Assembly: GCA_030531185.1 (NCBI GenBank)
Contig: JAUNOG010000014.1
Coordinates: forward strand, 1 to 50,379
From: Ruminococcus sp.
Lineage (GTDB): Bacteria; Bacillota; Clostridia; Oscillospirales; Ruminococcaceae
DNA: 50,379 nt
Direction of reading: 5' to 3'
Shown here: positions 33,622 through 41,492 of the stretch, in pieces
Layout: each line of letters opens with the position of its first letter
How positions within the stretch are numbered: the stretch's first letter is position 1
Made by a program: the position numbers and the translations under genes
Notes under the pieces: model-generated
What the model saw: only the letters and a program-made list of their open reading frames with translations
What the model was told of the DNA's origin: nothing
The model's database searches: none

Positions 33622-34404
33622 CTAATAACCCTTGACGCTGTAATATTTGTCGAAATATTCTCGGTGCTCGTTATATATGTAATCTGCTATCTGCAATGTA
33701 AAATCGCTGTTTGACGGGCATTTATCGGTTATGTCGCCGTCGGGGAAATATATGCGTTTGGTGGCTTCGTCGCTTCTTTTCCAAGCGTTGCTGATAATTG
33801 TTCTTATAGCGCGTTCAACGCTTATGACCGTGACTTGACGCTTCTGCGCGATAGGAACATAAACGGTATTCTTGAAATTCATACGGCGTTTGCGGGGACT
33901 GAACAGAATTTGCATAACTCCGTCAACAACATAGTCAAATCCGGTGCGCGAGGGAGAAACTCCGAATTTCCGCAGTATCTCCGCGGCTGTTCTGTGTACG
34001 ATATCCTTAAAATCCGTCTCGTTCAGCGGAGTGTTTTCGCACAGCAGTTTAAGATGTCCCGCTATTGCGCTGCTGTTATACGGCGTGGGGATATTGTAAG
34101 CAATACCCTTGTCGGCGAGCAGCATAAGCCTTTCATAGTCCTCATAGGTGTAAATATTGTACATAACAGGCGGATAGGTCTCGTATTTGACGACATCTAT
34201 AATATCCGTAATACTGCTTAGATCGTACAAGCTGCTGTTGAAGATCACTATGGACGGGCAGTTGTTCATTATATTTATTCTTATGTCAAGGCTGTTGTTT
34301 TTGCAGTACAGCACAGGAATGCCGTATTTCTCCAGACCTTGCGCCAGACCGCCGTACTGGCCTATAAAATCCTCGGCTATGAGAATAGAGTATTTTGTAA
34401 ACAT
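33622..34404 (-). CDS. Spo0A-like regulator with degenerate receiver domain
   Basis: 260 residues. C-terminal half is a Spo0A effector domain: AAEILRKFGVSPSRTGFDYV near 139-158, VDGVMQIL, VYVPIAQKRQVTVISVERAI near 187-206 and RTIISNAWKR, which covers the HTH. N-terminal part (1-120) looks like a receiver fold (YSILIAEDF with acidic pair), but at the phospho-acceptor position the sequence is SIVIFNSSLYD: Asn56 in place of Asp. It therefore probably cannot be phosphorylated in the Spo0A way. It is not the master Spo0A, which should be a separate gene. Location between sigG and ylmC suggests a sporulation link. Confidence 0.8.
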   Translation of the reverse strand: MFTKYSILIAEDFIGQYGGLAQGLEKYGIPVLYCKNNSLDIRINIMNNCPSIVIFNSSLYDLSSITDIIDVVKYETYPPVMYNIYTYEDYERLMLLADKGIAYNIPTPYNSSAIAGHLKLLCENTPLNETDFKDIVHRTAAEILRKFGVSPSRTGFDYVVDGVMQILFSPRKRRMNFKNTVYVPIAQKRQVTVISVERAIRTIISNAWKRSDEATKRIYFPDGDITDKCPSNSDFTLQIADYIYNEHREYFDKYYSVKGY

Positions 34405-34422
34405 ATCATATCCCTCGCTCAG

Positions 34423-34454
34423 ATACGGCGGAGCTGACCGTTCGTCCGCCGTAT
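34423..34454 (-). promoter_or_regulatory. 5'-leader hairpin of the Spo0A-like gene
   Basis: ATACGGCGGA (34423-34432), 12-base loop, TCCGCCGTAT (34445-34454): perfect 10-bp GC-rich stem a few bases after the predicted transcription start and 18 bases before the start codon. No T-tract follows, so not a terminator. Could be an RNA stability element or DNA operator. Confidence 0.6.
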
Positions 34455-34466
34455 TGATATAATTTT

Positions 34467-34495
34467 ATTATAGCAAATTCTGCAAGATTTTTCAA
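34467..34495 (-). promoter_or_regulatory. Sigma-A promoter of the Spo0A-like gene
   Basis: Minus strand: TTGAAA (34495-34490), 17-base spacer, TATAAT (34472-34467). Confidence 0.78.
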
Positions 34496-34583
34496 CAGCA
34501 ATATTACAGCAATCTTATAATTAATATCAAGAGAGATGATATTTGCCTGCAGAGTAACATAAAGAAATTGTAATATTTATAAA

Positions 34584-34600
34584 TGTCGTTTAAATCGACA
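34584..34600 (-). terminator. Weak terminator after sigG
   Basis: Minus strand: TGTCG, loop ATTTAAA, CGACA followed by TTTATAAAT. Only five base pairs, so low confidence. Confidence 0.4.
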
Positions 34601-34603
34601 ATT

Positions 34604-35374
34604 TTATAATTGGGACTTTATTCTGTCCAGCGCGCTTTTTTCAAGTCTCGATACCTGAGCCTGAGAAATGCCTATTTCCTTGGCGACCTCGACCTGAGTT
34701 TTGCCCTTGAAAAATCTCAGATAGAGTATGTTTTTTTCACGGGGGAGCAGATTGCTGATAGCCTCCTTGACGGTCAACTCGTCCAGCCAGCTTTTGTCGT
34801 CATAGCTGTCGCCGACCTGATCCATAATATAAAGAGTGTCTCCCGCGTCGGAATACACAGGCTCAAACAGGGAAATCGGCTCTGTGACCGACTCCAGCGC
34901 GGTAACGACGTCGGTGCGTTTTTCTCCTATAAGCTTTGCGATCTCCTCGACGGTAGGCTCTTTCTGATGATCGGCGATGTATTTTTCCTTTGCCTGCATT
35001 GCCTTGTAAGCTAAGTCCCTCATAGAGCGGGAAACTCTCAGCGGTCTGAAATCGCGCATATACCGTTTTACTTCGCCCATAACCATAGGAACGGCATAAG
35101 TGCTGAACCGAACGTCAAGGGAGGTATCGAAATTGTCTATCGCCTTTATAAGTCCGATAACCCCCACCTGAAACAAATCATCGGGTGAGTCGCTCCTGCC
35201 TGTGAATTTCTGGAGCACGCTGAGCACCAGCCTTAAATTGCCCTTGATAAGCTCCTCTCTGGCTTTTTTGTCGCCTGCGTGCGCCTTTATCAGCAGGTCG
35301 TGTTTTTCGCTTTCCGTCATTATCCTCAGGGTGTTTGTGTTAACTCCGCTTATTTCAACTTTATTGTACTGCAT
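34604..35374 (-). CDS. sigG: RNA polymerase sporulation sigma factor SigG
   Basis: Late forespore sigma factor. 256 residues. N-terminal MQYNKVEISGVNTNTLRIMT is the conserved SigG anti-sigma contact region. Region 2: REELIKGNLRLVLSVLQKFT and DDLFQVGVIGLIKAIDNFD; region 3: PLRVSRSMRDLAYKAMQAKE; region 4: REKNILYLRFFKGKTQVEVA and ISQAQVSRLEKSALDRIK. AGGAGA precedes the ATG. In Bacillus sigG directly follows sigE; here about 2.9 kb with three envelope-type genes lies between. SigF normally drives sigG; no clear SigF promoter was identified in the short AT-rich upstream region. Confidence 0.96.
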   Translation of the reverse strand: MQYNKVEISGVNTNTLRIMTESEKHDLLIKAHAGDKKAREELIKGNLRLVLSVLQKFTGRSDSPDDLFQVGVIGLIKAIDNFDTSLDVRFSTYAVPMVMGEVKRYMRDFRPLRVSRSMRDLAYKAMQAKEKYIADHQKEPTVEEIAKLIGEKRTDVVTALESVTEPISLFEPVYSDAGDTLYIMDQVGDSYDDKSWLDELTVKEAISNLLPREKNILYLRFFKGKTQVEVAKEIGISQAQVSRLEKSALDRIKSQL

Positions 35375-35555
35375 GGTTATCTCCTAATGAAATATCAATG
35401 ATAATGATATTAACATTATTCCCATGACTTTTTTTACTATTCATTTTTCACAGTACTTTACATTCAGGAGTTCGTATTTTGTTTATATCGCCGAAAAACC
35501 AGTAAGGAAATGCGTTATTTTCTATACTGCAAATTCGGATATTTTCAGCCAAAAG

Positions 35556-35593
35556 AAAAATACTCCGAGAAAAAATATTCCCGAAGTATTTTT
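35556..35593 (-). terminator. Terminator of the glycosyltransferase cassette
   Basis: AAAAATACT (35556-35564) and AGTATTTTT (35585-35593) form the outer stem, with a partial inner pairing CCGAG/CCCG. On the minus strand the stem runs into a T-rich tract (TTTTTCTTTT). Confidence 0.6.
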
Positions 35594-35650
35594 AAGTACA
35601 AATGAGCTTGATATTTAATCTGATGCTGCAAATTTTTTCATAACCGCTTT

Positions 35651-35899
35651 TTATTCTTCTGTGATGTTATCTGAGCTTTTGCTGCTATCATTTTTCAGCC
35701 TGTCATATTTCCGCTCATAGTAAACATTCATAACAGCGGTCACAATAGCCAGTATGCAGAACAAAAGCAGCAGCTTATTGGAGGCTTTGCGGTTTATAAA
35801 ATTCATTGTGGGATTGAGTATATCCAGTATCCAGAAAACAATGAACATTCCCGCAAGGATAATTGTCAAATGCGGTAAAATTCTGTTAAATCTTTTCAT
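35651..35899 (-). CDS. Small two-pass membrane protein
   Basis: 82 residues from the ATG at 35899 (GGAGG 5 bases upstream), starting one base after the stop of the phosphodiester-glycosidase gene. Two hydrophobic helices (IILAGMFIVFWILDIL at about 13-28 and LLLLFCILAIVTAVMNVYY at about 42-60), then a charged tail ending in DNITEE. Last gene of the glycosyltransferase cassette. Family not recognised; could anchor or assist the preceding membrane enzymes. Confidence 0.7.
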   Translation of the reverse strand: MKRFNRILPHLTIILAGMFIVFWILDILNPTMNFINRKASNKLLLLFCILAIVTAVMNVYYERKYDRLKNDSSKSSDNITEE

Positions 35900-35900
35900 A

Positions 35901-37049
35901 CTAACCTCCGATATAGACAATGTCGCTGATGTCCCGTCCGTTGCCGTCGGGCTTGTTGATTATCTCACCGTTGTAGTACATCATAGCCGATTTTCCGCCG
36001 TCGAGATTGTACGCCGTGAGACAGCCCTCGTCCGCCATGATCGCCGCAAGCTCGCTTATGGTCGCTCCCTTTGAGTATCCCTCCATACGTCCGTCAACGG
36101 TTACGAAAATATAATGTCCCGGCTCGACGTAGCCTACTGCGGAACGCGGGTTCTGGCTGTTGAGATATGTGGTGGTATTGAACGAGGGAAGCACGTTTCC
36201 CGAGCCGTCAAGGAGCATAGGACCGAAATTCCACGCCTGCCAAGCGCCCTGTGATATTACTTCGTCGGTGTTGAATTCGTCGTAAGCGTAGGTTTTCATA
36301 CTGCCGTCCGTGAACAGCACGCATATATCTGCGTCGTTGAGGTTGTCGCGGTATTTCACTCCGTTTCGTATAACGATACCCTCCTCGGAGTTACCGTAGA
36401 AGTCGCCGTTTATCGCCCATATCGCATTATGCTCCTCAGCCATTTCGTTTACGCTCGATTTGATATTCTTGCCGTAGGTATTTTCCGCAAATGCGGTTTG
36501 GATAACGCCTGCGTTGGTCACATAAATATCCGCAACGTAATAGGTTATCTTGTCGTTTCCCTCTCCCACGGACTTTTTGTATACCGTAAGCTCCGATACG
36601 TCGGTAACGTTATGTCCAAGCTCCTCGGAGTAAACCTCCGCATTGGTGATACTGCTTATTGCGTTTGTGTCTGCGGCGTAATCGTCAGTACCCGTATTGT
36701 CGTACCGGTTTTTCGTGGTGCGTTTTGGCTTGTCCTCCTGCTTGGGAGCGGTAGTAACGGCAGGCTGTGAGCTTTCCGCCGCGGACTCATTCTGAACGAC
36801 GGAGCTTTCCGAACTGTTTCCGACCGTATTCTCGCTCGCCGAATTATCCTCTCCGCCTTTCTGCGCAGAGGGGAGCTTAAATGTGTTCTCAGCATTGCTT
36901 TCGACCTGCGCCACAACTGTTCCGCTGCTGTTGCCCGAATGGGGCATAACGTAGTCGAACAGCATAAACACGCCTACCGACGCCGCCATTAAAACGGTGT
37001 CCATAATAATCATAGCCCACACAGGCATACGCTTATGCGATCTGCTCAT
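35901..37049 (-). CDS. Phosphodiester glycosidase family (NAGPA-type) membrane-anchored exoprotein
   Basis: 382 residues. A short cytoplasmic stretch, one membrane helix (11-33), a Ser/Asn/Glu/Lys-rich linker to about 130, then a NAGPA domain. Typical blocks: AIWAINGDFYG near 207-217, GIVIRNGVKYR near 222-232, FGPMLLDGSGNV near 275-286, NPRSAVGYVEPGHYIFVTVD near 300-319, AYNLDGGKSAMMYYNG near 353-368. The family removes sugar 1-phosphodiester groups or related caps from exopolysaccharide; several members lie in exopolysaccharide and sporulation loci. Overlaps the upstream glycosyltransferase gene by ATGA, so they are co-translated. Confidence 0.87.
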   Translation of the reverse strand: MSRSHKRMPVWAMIIMDTVLMAASVGVFMLFDYVMPHSGNSSGTVVAQVESNAENTFKLPSAQKGGEDNSASENTVGNSSESSVVQNESAAESSQPAVTTAPKQEDKPKRTTKNRYDNTGTDDYAADTNAISSITNAEVYSEELGHNVTDVSELTVYKKSVGEGNDKITYYVADIYVTNAGVIQTAFAENTYGKNIKSSVNEMAEEHNAIWAINGDFYGNSEEGIVIRNGVKYRDNLNDADICVLFTDGSMKTYAYDEFNTDEVISQGAWQAWNFGPMLLDGSGNVLPSFNTTTYLNSQNPRSAVGYVEPGHYIFVTVDGRMEGYSKGATISELAAIMADEGCLTAYNLDGGKSAMMYYNGEIINKPDGNGRDISDIVYIGG

Positions 37050-38095
37050 TGGATTTGGTCATTCCTTTCCTTTTTTCTGAAGACAAAGCTTTTCTGTACA
37101 GCCCAGCTTATAAAGAACAGCAGGACTTCTATGAGTATCTTTGCAATATATTTGTTGCTGATGAGATATTCCGTACACAGATAAAGCAGTACCGTGTTCG
37201 CCGCCAGAATAAACGCCGCCAGAAGAAAATATTTTGCGGCGGTTCTGCCGAGACCGTCCTTGTTCTTGAAAACGAATTTCTTGTTCATTCCGAAGTTAAA
37301 GCAGGAGCTTAAAACTCTTGCTCCGATGTTTGAAAACGTAAGGCTTCCCGTTATAAGATTGAATACCGTGTACAGCAAATAGTCCACAATAAAGCTTAAA
37401 AGCGACGAGCAGGAGAACTTAATAATATCCTTGTAAATACGTATGGAGTCCTTGATAGGGTTAAAGTGAGAGCTTTCGTTTTTCCCGATATAAACCGTCT
37501 CTATGGGGACTTCAAAAAAGCCGATGTTCTCTCTTGCGCATTCAAGGAGCATATTCATTTCAAATTCGTATCTTTCGCCGCTAAGTTCGAGCATAAACGG
37601 AATATATCCCGAGGAAAAGCCTCTGAGACCCGTCTGGGTGTCGCTTACCCGTACTCCCGCCGCAAAGGAGAACACCAGCTTTGTGACGTTGTTTCCGAAC
37701 TTGCTCCTTGCGGGGATATTGCCCGTGAATTTACGGCAGCCCATAATAAGCTTGCTTGGGTTTTCATCAAGAGCGGCGGCAATGCGCTTTATGTCTCCGA
37801 TCTTATGCTGCCCGTCGGCGTCTGCAATAATTATGCCCGCTTTTCCTGTTATATTTTCGTTTATGTATTTAAGAGCGGTCTTAATGCCCGCGCCCTTGCC
37901 CCTGTTTATTTCGTGGTTCAGCACGACGGCGGATTTTTCCGCCTGTTCAAAAAGGGGAGCCTTATCCTTGCCGCTGCCGTCGTTGACGACAATAATACTG
38001 AAATCCGTCTGCGATCTCACGTCGTCTATTACGCCAAGCATTTTTTCGTCCGGCTCATAAGCGGGTATTATGACGAAATATTTATCAAAGCTCAT
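37046..38095 (-). CDS. Glycosyltransferase family 2 fused to a GtrA-like membrane domain
   Basis: 349 residues. Residues 1-220 form a GT-A domain: FVIIPAYEPDEKMLGVIDDV (7-26), IIVVNDGSG near 34-42, NRGKGAGIKTALKYI near 64-78, IIIADADGQHK near 88-98 (DxD metal motif) and DTQTGLRGF near 151-159. Residues 225-345 hold four hydrophobic segments and the GtrA-family pattern (SFIVDYLLYTVFNLI, FNFGMNKKFVFKNKDG). The GT2 part resembles dolichyl/undecaprenyl-phosphate sugar transferases; the GtrA part is a candidate flippase for the lipid-linked sugar. Fusion would couple sugar loading to translocation. GAGGAG precedes the ATG; ends in ATGA overlap with the next gene. Confidence 0.88.
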   Translation of the reverse strand: MSFDKYFVIIPAYEPDEKMLGVIDDVRSQTDFSIIVVNDGSGKDKAPLFEQAEKSAVVLNHEINRGKGAGIKTALKYINENITGKAGIIIADADGQHKIGDIKRIAAALDENPSKLIMGCRKFTGNIPARSKFGNNVTKLVFSFAAGVRVSDTQTGLRGFSSGYIPFMLELSGERYEFEMNMLLECARENIGFFEVPIETVYIGKNESSHFNPIKDSIRIYKDIIKFSCSSLLSFIVDYLLYTVFNLITGSLTFSNIGARVLSSCFNFGMNKKFVFKNKDGLGRTAAKYFLLAAFILAANTVLLYLCTEYLISNKYIAKILIEVLLFFISWAVQKSFVFRKKERNDQIQ

Positions 38096-38194
38096 ACAGT
38101 CTCCTCATTTCTCGGGAAATTTCTGAATTTGGATCTATAAATTTAAGTATATCACATAAACCTAAAAAATACAATAACAATCACAAATTTTTCA

Positions 38195-38221
38195 TTAAAA
38201 AAAGACGGTGATCTCTCACCG
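38195..38221 (-). terminator. Terminator of spoIIGA-sigE
   Basis: Minus strand: CGGTGA, loop GAGA, TCACCG (38221-38206), then TCTTTTTTT. Located 7 bases after the sigE stop and isolating it from the glycosyltransferase cassette. Confidence 0.85.
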
Positions 38222-38227
38222 CCCGTA

Positions 38228-38944
38228 TCAGCATATACTTTCCAGATTTTCTCTAATTGACTTTATGATACGCTTTTCTAGTCTTGATATGTAGGACTGA
38301 GATATCCCCACAGTATCGGCGACCTGCTTTTGTGTCATTTCCTTTCCTGTTACAAGCCCGAACCGCATTTGCATTATCTGCTTTTCGCGGGGTTCAAGCC
38401 TGTCTATCTCTTTCATCAGGAGCTGTTTTTCGACCTCGCTTTCAATACCTCTGTTTACCGTATCCTCGTCCGTGCCGAGAATGTCCGACAGCAAAAGCTC
38501 GTTTCCGTCCCAGTCGATATTGAGCGGCTCGTCTATGGAAATTTCATTGCGGTACTGCGAGGACTTACGCAGAAACATAAGTATTTCATTTTCAATGCAC
38601 CTTGAGGCATAAGTCGCAAGCTTGATATTTTTTTCGGGACGGAATGTCTTGACAGCCTTGATAAGTCCGATAGAGCCTATGGAAATAAGGTCCTCCATAC
38701 CGATACCCGTGGACTCAAATTTCTTTGCTATGTAAACCACGAGCCTCAGATTGTGGACTATAAGCAGCTCTCTTGCTTTTTTTTCGTCTGTTTCAAACAG
38801 CTCAAATGCTGCCTGTTCCTCGTCCTTGGTCAAAGGGGAGGGCAGAGAGTCCGCGCCGTTTATGTAATCCACGGCATTTTCCGAGCCTCTGAGCCGCTGA
38901 AAGAATTTTGAAAGCTCCCTTGTGATCTGAATAAATATTTTCAT
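38228..38944 (-). CDS. sigE: RNA polymerase sporulation sigma factor SigE (pro-form)
   Basis: Early mother-cell sigma factor, made as inactive pro-SigE and cleaved by SpoIIGA. 238 residues from the ATG at 38944, with AAGGAG upstream. The N-terminal MKIFIQITRELSKFF segment is the membrane-associating pro-sequence; the processing region precedes VDYINGADSLPSPLTKDEE near 25-43. Region 2: ARELLIVHNLRLVVYIAKKF and DLISIGSIGLIKAVKTFRPE; region 4: REKQIMQMRFGLVTGKEMTQ and ISQSYISRLEKRII. Immediately downstream of spoIIGA, the classical order. Confidence 0.97.
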   Translation of the reverse strand: MKIFIQITRELSKFFQRLRGSENAVDYINGADSLPSPLTKDEEQAAFELFETDEKKARELLIVHNLRLVVYIAKKFESTGIGMEDLISIGSIGLIKAVKTFRPEKNIKLATYASRCIENEILMFLRKSSQYRNEISIDEPLNIDWDGNELLLSDILGTDEDTVNRGIESEVEKQLLMKEIDRLEPREKQIMQMRFGLVTGKEMTQKQVADTVGISQSYISRLEKRIIKSIRENLESIC

Positions 38945-38964
38945 TTCGCATATCTCCTTATATA

Positions 38965-39795
38965 TCACTTTAATAGAACAGGGTTGAATATTGCCCTGGA
39001 TTTTCCGCTTTCCGCGTTTATAACCCCCACATAGCAGTTGACGTCTTTGGCGTTTCCTTCGTCGTCGGAAATGGTCACGGTGCCTTTTGGAGTTACCGCA
39101 ACAAGTCCGTCGCCGCTTACTGTATTATAGGGGATAAGTCTGAAACCGCAGGCGGGATTATTGCCGTAGTCCTGCAAATTGTAGTGATAGTACATTTCCG
39201 AACAGCAGAAGATGACCACAGGCGTACCCGTAAAGCTGTCGTACAGCCTGTTTCCGCTGTCCGCTACCGCAGGAAGTCTCAGCTCGTATTCGCCGTTTTT
39301 GTATATTGCTCTGTAGTTTACCGACTTGTCAAGTCTGCGGCGGTTTATGCGTTCATAGACGGTGAGCAGTATATACGCCGTTATCACTGCGATAATAAGC
39401 TTGAAAAGGGAAATATCAAAATAGGTAGTGTAATTTTTTGCGTAAATGCGCTTGCTGGACGACAGCTGCCAGTAAAGCAGTATCACAGCAGAGTAAGCAA
39501 GTCTTATAGCCGTATAGGAAAACAATCCCCGTATAAAATCAGTCAGCGAGGAAAACTTACAGCCGATAATAAGGCTCAGAATTATTCCCGCTCCCTTTAT
39601 CAGAGTAATGACCACAGCGGAAAAAAACGTATAGCTGTCAAAAATCAGTATCAGCGAAAACAGTCCTCCGCACAGAGAGGACAGAAAAAGTCTGCCGTTC
39701 GGAACATTCCTGTGGGTCAGCCTTGAAAACGTCTGTAAATATGCCATTGTGAGAATTGCATTTGTAATAATGAGAATATCTATGTAAATCTTCAT
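38965..39795 (-). CDS. spoIIGA: Sporulation sigma-E factor-processing peptidase SpoIIGA
   Basis: Membrane aspartic protease that activates pro-SigE in the mother cell after contact with SpoIIR signal. 276 residues: five hydrophobic helices in the first 150 residues, then a cytosolic protease domain with DSGNRLYDSFTGTPVV (179-194), whose Asp179 is the catalytic residue of this novel-type dimeric protease. Ends FNPVLLK. GGAGG precedes the ATG. It is 21 bases from sigE and has no ftsZ upstream, unlike many clostridial genomes; an M18 aminopeptidase gene lies there. Confidence 0.95.
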   Translation of the reverse strand: MKIYIDILIITNAILTMAYLQTFSRLTHRNVPNGRLFLSSLCGGLFSLILIFDSYTFFSAVVITLIKGAGIILSLIIGCKFSSLTDFIRGLFSYTAIRLAYSAVILLYWQLSSSKRIYAKNYTTYFDISLFKLIIAVITAYILLTVYERINRRRLDKSVNYRAIYKNGEYELRLPAVADSGNRLYDSFTGTPVVIFCCSEMYYHYNLQDYGNNPACGFRLIPYNTVSGDGLVAVTPKGTVTISDDEGNAKDVNCYVGVINAESGKSRAIFNPVLLK

Positions 39796-39816
39796 CGGTT
39801 CACCTCCGATAAATCA

Positions 39817-39960
39817 ATTATACCGCCTGTCCCCGAAAAAATATGCCGAAGTCGGTATGTAGATATTTGTCGGGATTATAAAAATATCCCCGTCTTGCAT
39901 AAAGCAAAGCAGGGATATGATCTTATATACACTTGTTTTCAAAGATTTTCGGAAGAGATG
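39817..39960 (-). promoter_or_regulatory. spoIIGA upstream region with candidate -10 and hairpin
   Basis: Minus strand carries TATAAT (39822-39817) 22 bases before spoIIGA without a good -35, as expected for a Spo0A-activated promoter. A TTGTCGG element (39868-39874 plus strand) is close to, but not identical with, a 0A box. Further upstream ATATCCC and GGGATAT (39889-39920) form a hairpin. Suggestive only. Confidence 0.3.
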
Positions 39961-40000
39961 TCGGTATAAAACAGTCCGCCCTTTCATATTTTTCCCTTTC

Positions 40001-40034
40001 AAAAAAAATGCTGTCCGCCGCTCGGACGGACAGC
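40001..40034 (-). terminator. Terminator of the prfA-to-M18 gene cluster
   Basis: Minus strand: GCTGTCCG, 9-base loop, CGGACAGC (40034-40010), then eight T. Confidence 0.9.
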
Positions 40035-40056
40035 CTAACTTTTTTTACTCTGAAAA

Positions 40057-41475
40057 TCAGTCCTCAAAGAAAGCCGCAAAAGCCTTATAAGCCATATAGG
40101 TATCCAGCTTTGAGGTTATCTCAAAAGGAGCGTGCATTGAAAGCACGGGAACTCCCACATCGATAACGTCAAAATCAAGGTTGGCAATGTACTGTGCGAC
40201 TGTTCCTCCTCCGCCGCCGTCAACCTTGCCGAGCTCGCCTGTCTGCCAGATGATATCGTTCTTATCGAACAGCTTTCTTATTCTGCCCACGAATTCCGCT
40301 GAAGCGTCGGAAGTGCCTGCCTTGCCCCTTGAGCCTGTGAACTTGGTAGCGACTACGCCGTAGTTTATCTGCGAGCTGTTTCTGAGCTCAAAAGGCTCCG
40401 CGAATGTCGGGTCGAACGCAGCGTTAACGTCTGCGGAAAGACATTCCGATACGGACATTACGTTTCTGCCGTCAAGACCGTAGGTTCTAGCCAGATCGCA
40501 TATAAAATAGGGGAGATATGAGCTGTTAAGACCCGTATTTCCGTCGCTGCCCGTTTCCTCCTTGTCGGTGAGTACCGTCATACAGGTCATTTCAGGCTCC
40601 TTGCATTTCAGAATTGCCTGCAAAGCGGTGTAAGCGCAAACTCTGTCGTCCTGTCCGTAAGCGCCTACCATACTTCTGTCAAAGCCGATGTCTCTTGCTT
40701 TGAATGCGGGTACAGCCTCAAGCTCTGCGGAAATAAAATCGTCCTCCACAATGCCGTACTTATCATTGAGTATCGCCATAATGTTAAGCTTTACTTTGTT
40801 TGATACCTTATCGTCCTTGAAGGGTCTTGAGCCGATAAGAAGATTAAGCTCCTCGCCAGTAATAAGCTGATGAGCGGGTCTCTTCATCTGGGACTCTGCA
40901 AGATGAGGGAGGATATCCGTCACGCAGAAAACAGGGTCGTCCTTGTCCTCTCCGATATTTACCGTGACCTTTTCGCCGTCGCCCTTGATGACTACTCCGT
41001 GCAAGGACATAGGAACGGTAGTCCACTGGTACTTCTTAATTCCGCCGTAGTAGTGAGTTTTGAACAGGCAAAGCTCCTTATCCTCATAGAGCGGGTTCTG
41101 CTTTAAGTCAAGACGCGGGGAGTCGATATGAGCCGCCGCAAGTCTGATACCCTTGTCAAGGGATTTCTTTCCCATAACGGTAAGTATAACGGCTTTTTCT
41201 CTGTTTACAAAGTAGAATTTTTCTCCCGCCTTGTACTTCTTTCCAGCCTCGTACTTTACAAAGCCTGCTTTTTCAGCCTGTGCGACAGCCTCCGCGCAAG
41301 CCTCGCGCTCGGTTTTTCCCTTGTCGAGAAAGCTCTTGTAGCCCTCGCAGAATTTGTCCGCTTTTTTCAGCTTTTCGTCGCTAAGTCTCAAAGCTCCGTT
41401 TTTCTTGTTTGAGAGCAGCTTTTCGGCAAGCTTTTCGCCCTCGGATTTTTCCTTTTTCTTGTCGTTTTTGTCCAT
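40057..41475 (-). CDS. M18-family zinc aminopeptidase
   Basis: Cytosolic di-zinc aminopeptidase that removes acidic or neutral N-terminal residues from peptides. 472 residues, with a lysine-rich N-terminal tail (1-30). Key motifs: AAAHIDSPRLDLKQNPLYE near 113-131 (zinc His and Asp), GQDDRVCAYTALQAI near 274-288 (bridging Asp), VLTDKEETGSDGN near 302-314 (catalytic Glu pair) and VLSMHAPFEITSKLD near 443-457 (last zinc His). GGGAGG precedes the ATG. Last gene of the run beginning at DUF951, 17 bases after the lytic transglycosylase gene. Confidence 0.94.
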   Translation of the reverse strand: MDKNDKKKEKSEGEKLAEKLLSNKKNGALRLSDEKLKKADKFCEGYKSFLDKGKTEREACAEAVAQAEKAGFVKYEAGKKYKAGEKFYFVNREKAVILTVMGKKSLDKGIRLAAAHIDSPRLDLKQNPLYEDKELCLFKTHYYGGIKKYQWTTVPMSLHGVVIKGDGEKVTVNIGEDKDDPVFCVTDILPHLAESQMKRPAHQLITGEELNLLIGSRPFKDDKVSNKVKLNIMAILNDKYGIVEDDFISAELEAVPAFKARDIGFDRSMVGAYGQDDRVCAYTALQAILKCKEPEMTCMTVLTDKEETGSDGNTGLNSSYLPYFICDLARTYGLDGRNVMSVSECLSADVNAAFDPTFAEPFELRNSSQINYGVVATKFTGSRGKAGTSDASAEFVGRIRKLFDKNDIIWQTGELGKVDGGGGGTVAQYIANLDFDVIDVGVPVLSMHAPFEITSKLDTYMAYKAFAAFFED

Positions 41476-41492
41476 AATATTACCTCCCAGTA

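Noticed and set aside
39814-40002. 62-codon minus-strand frame between spoIIGA and the M18 gene
   Set aside because: No ribosome binding site; it covers the spoIIGA promoter region and hairpin.
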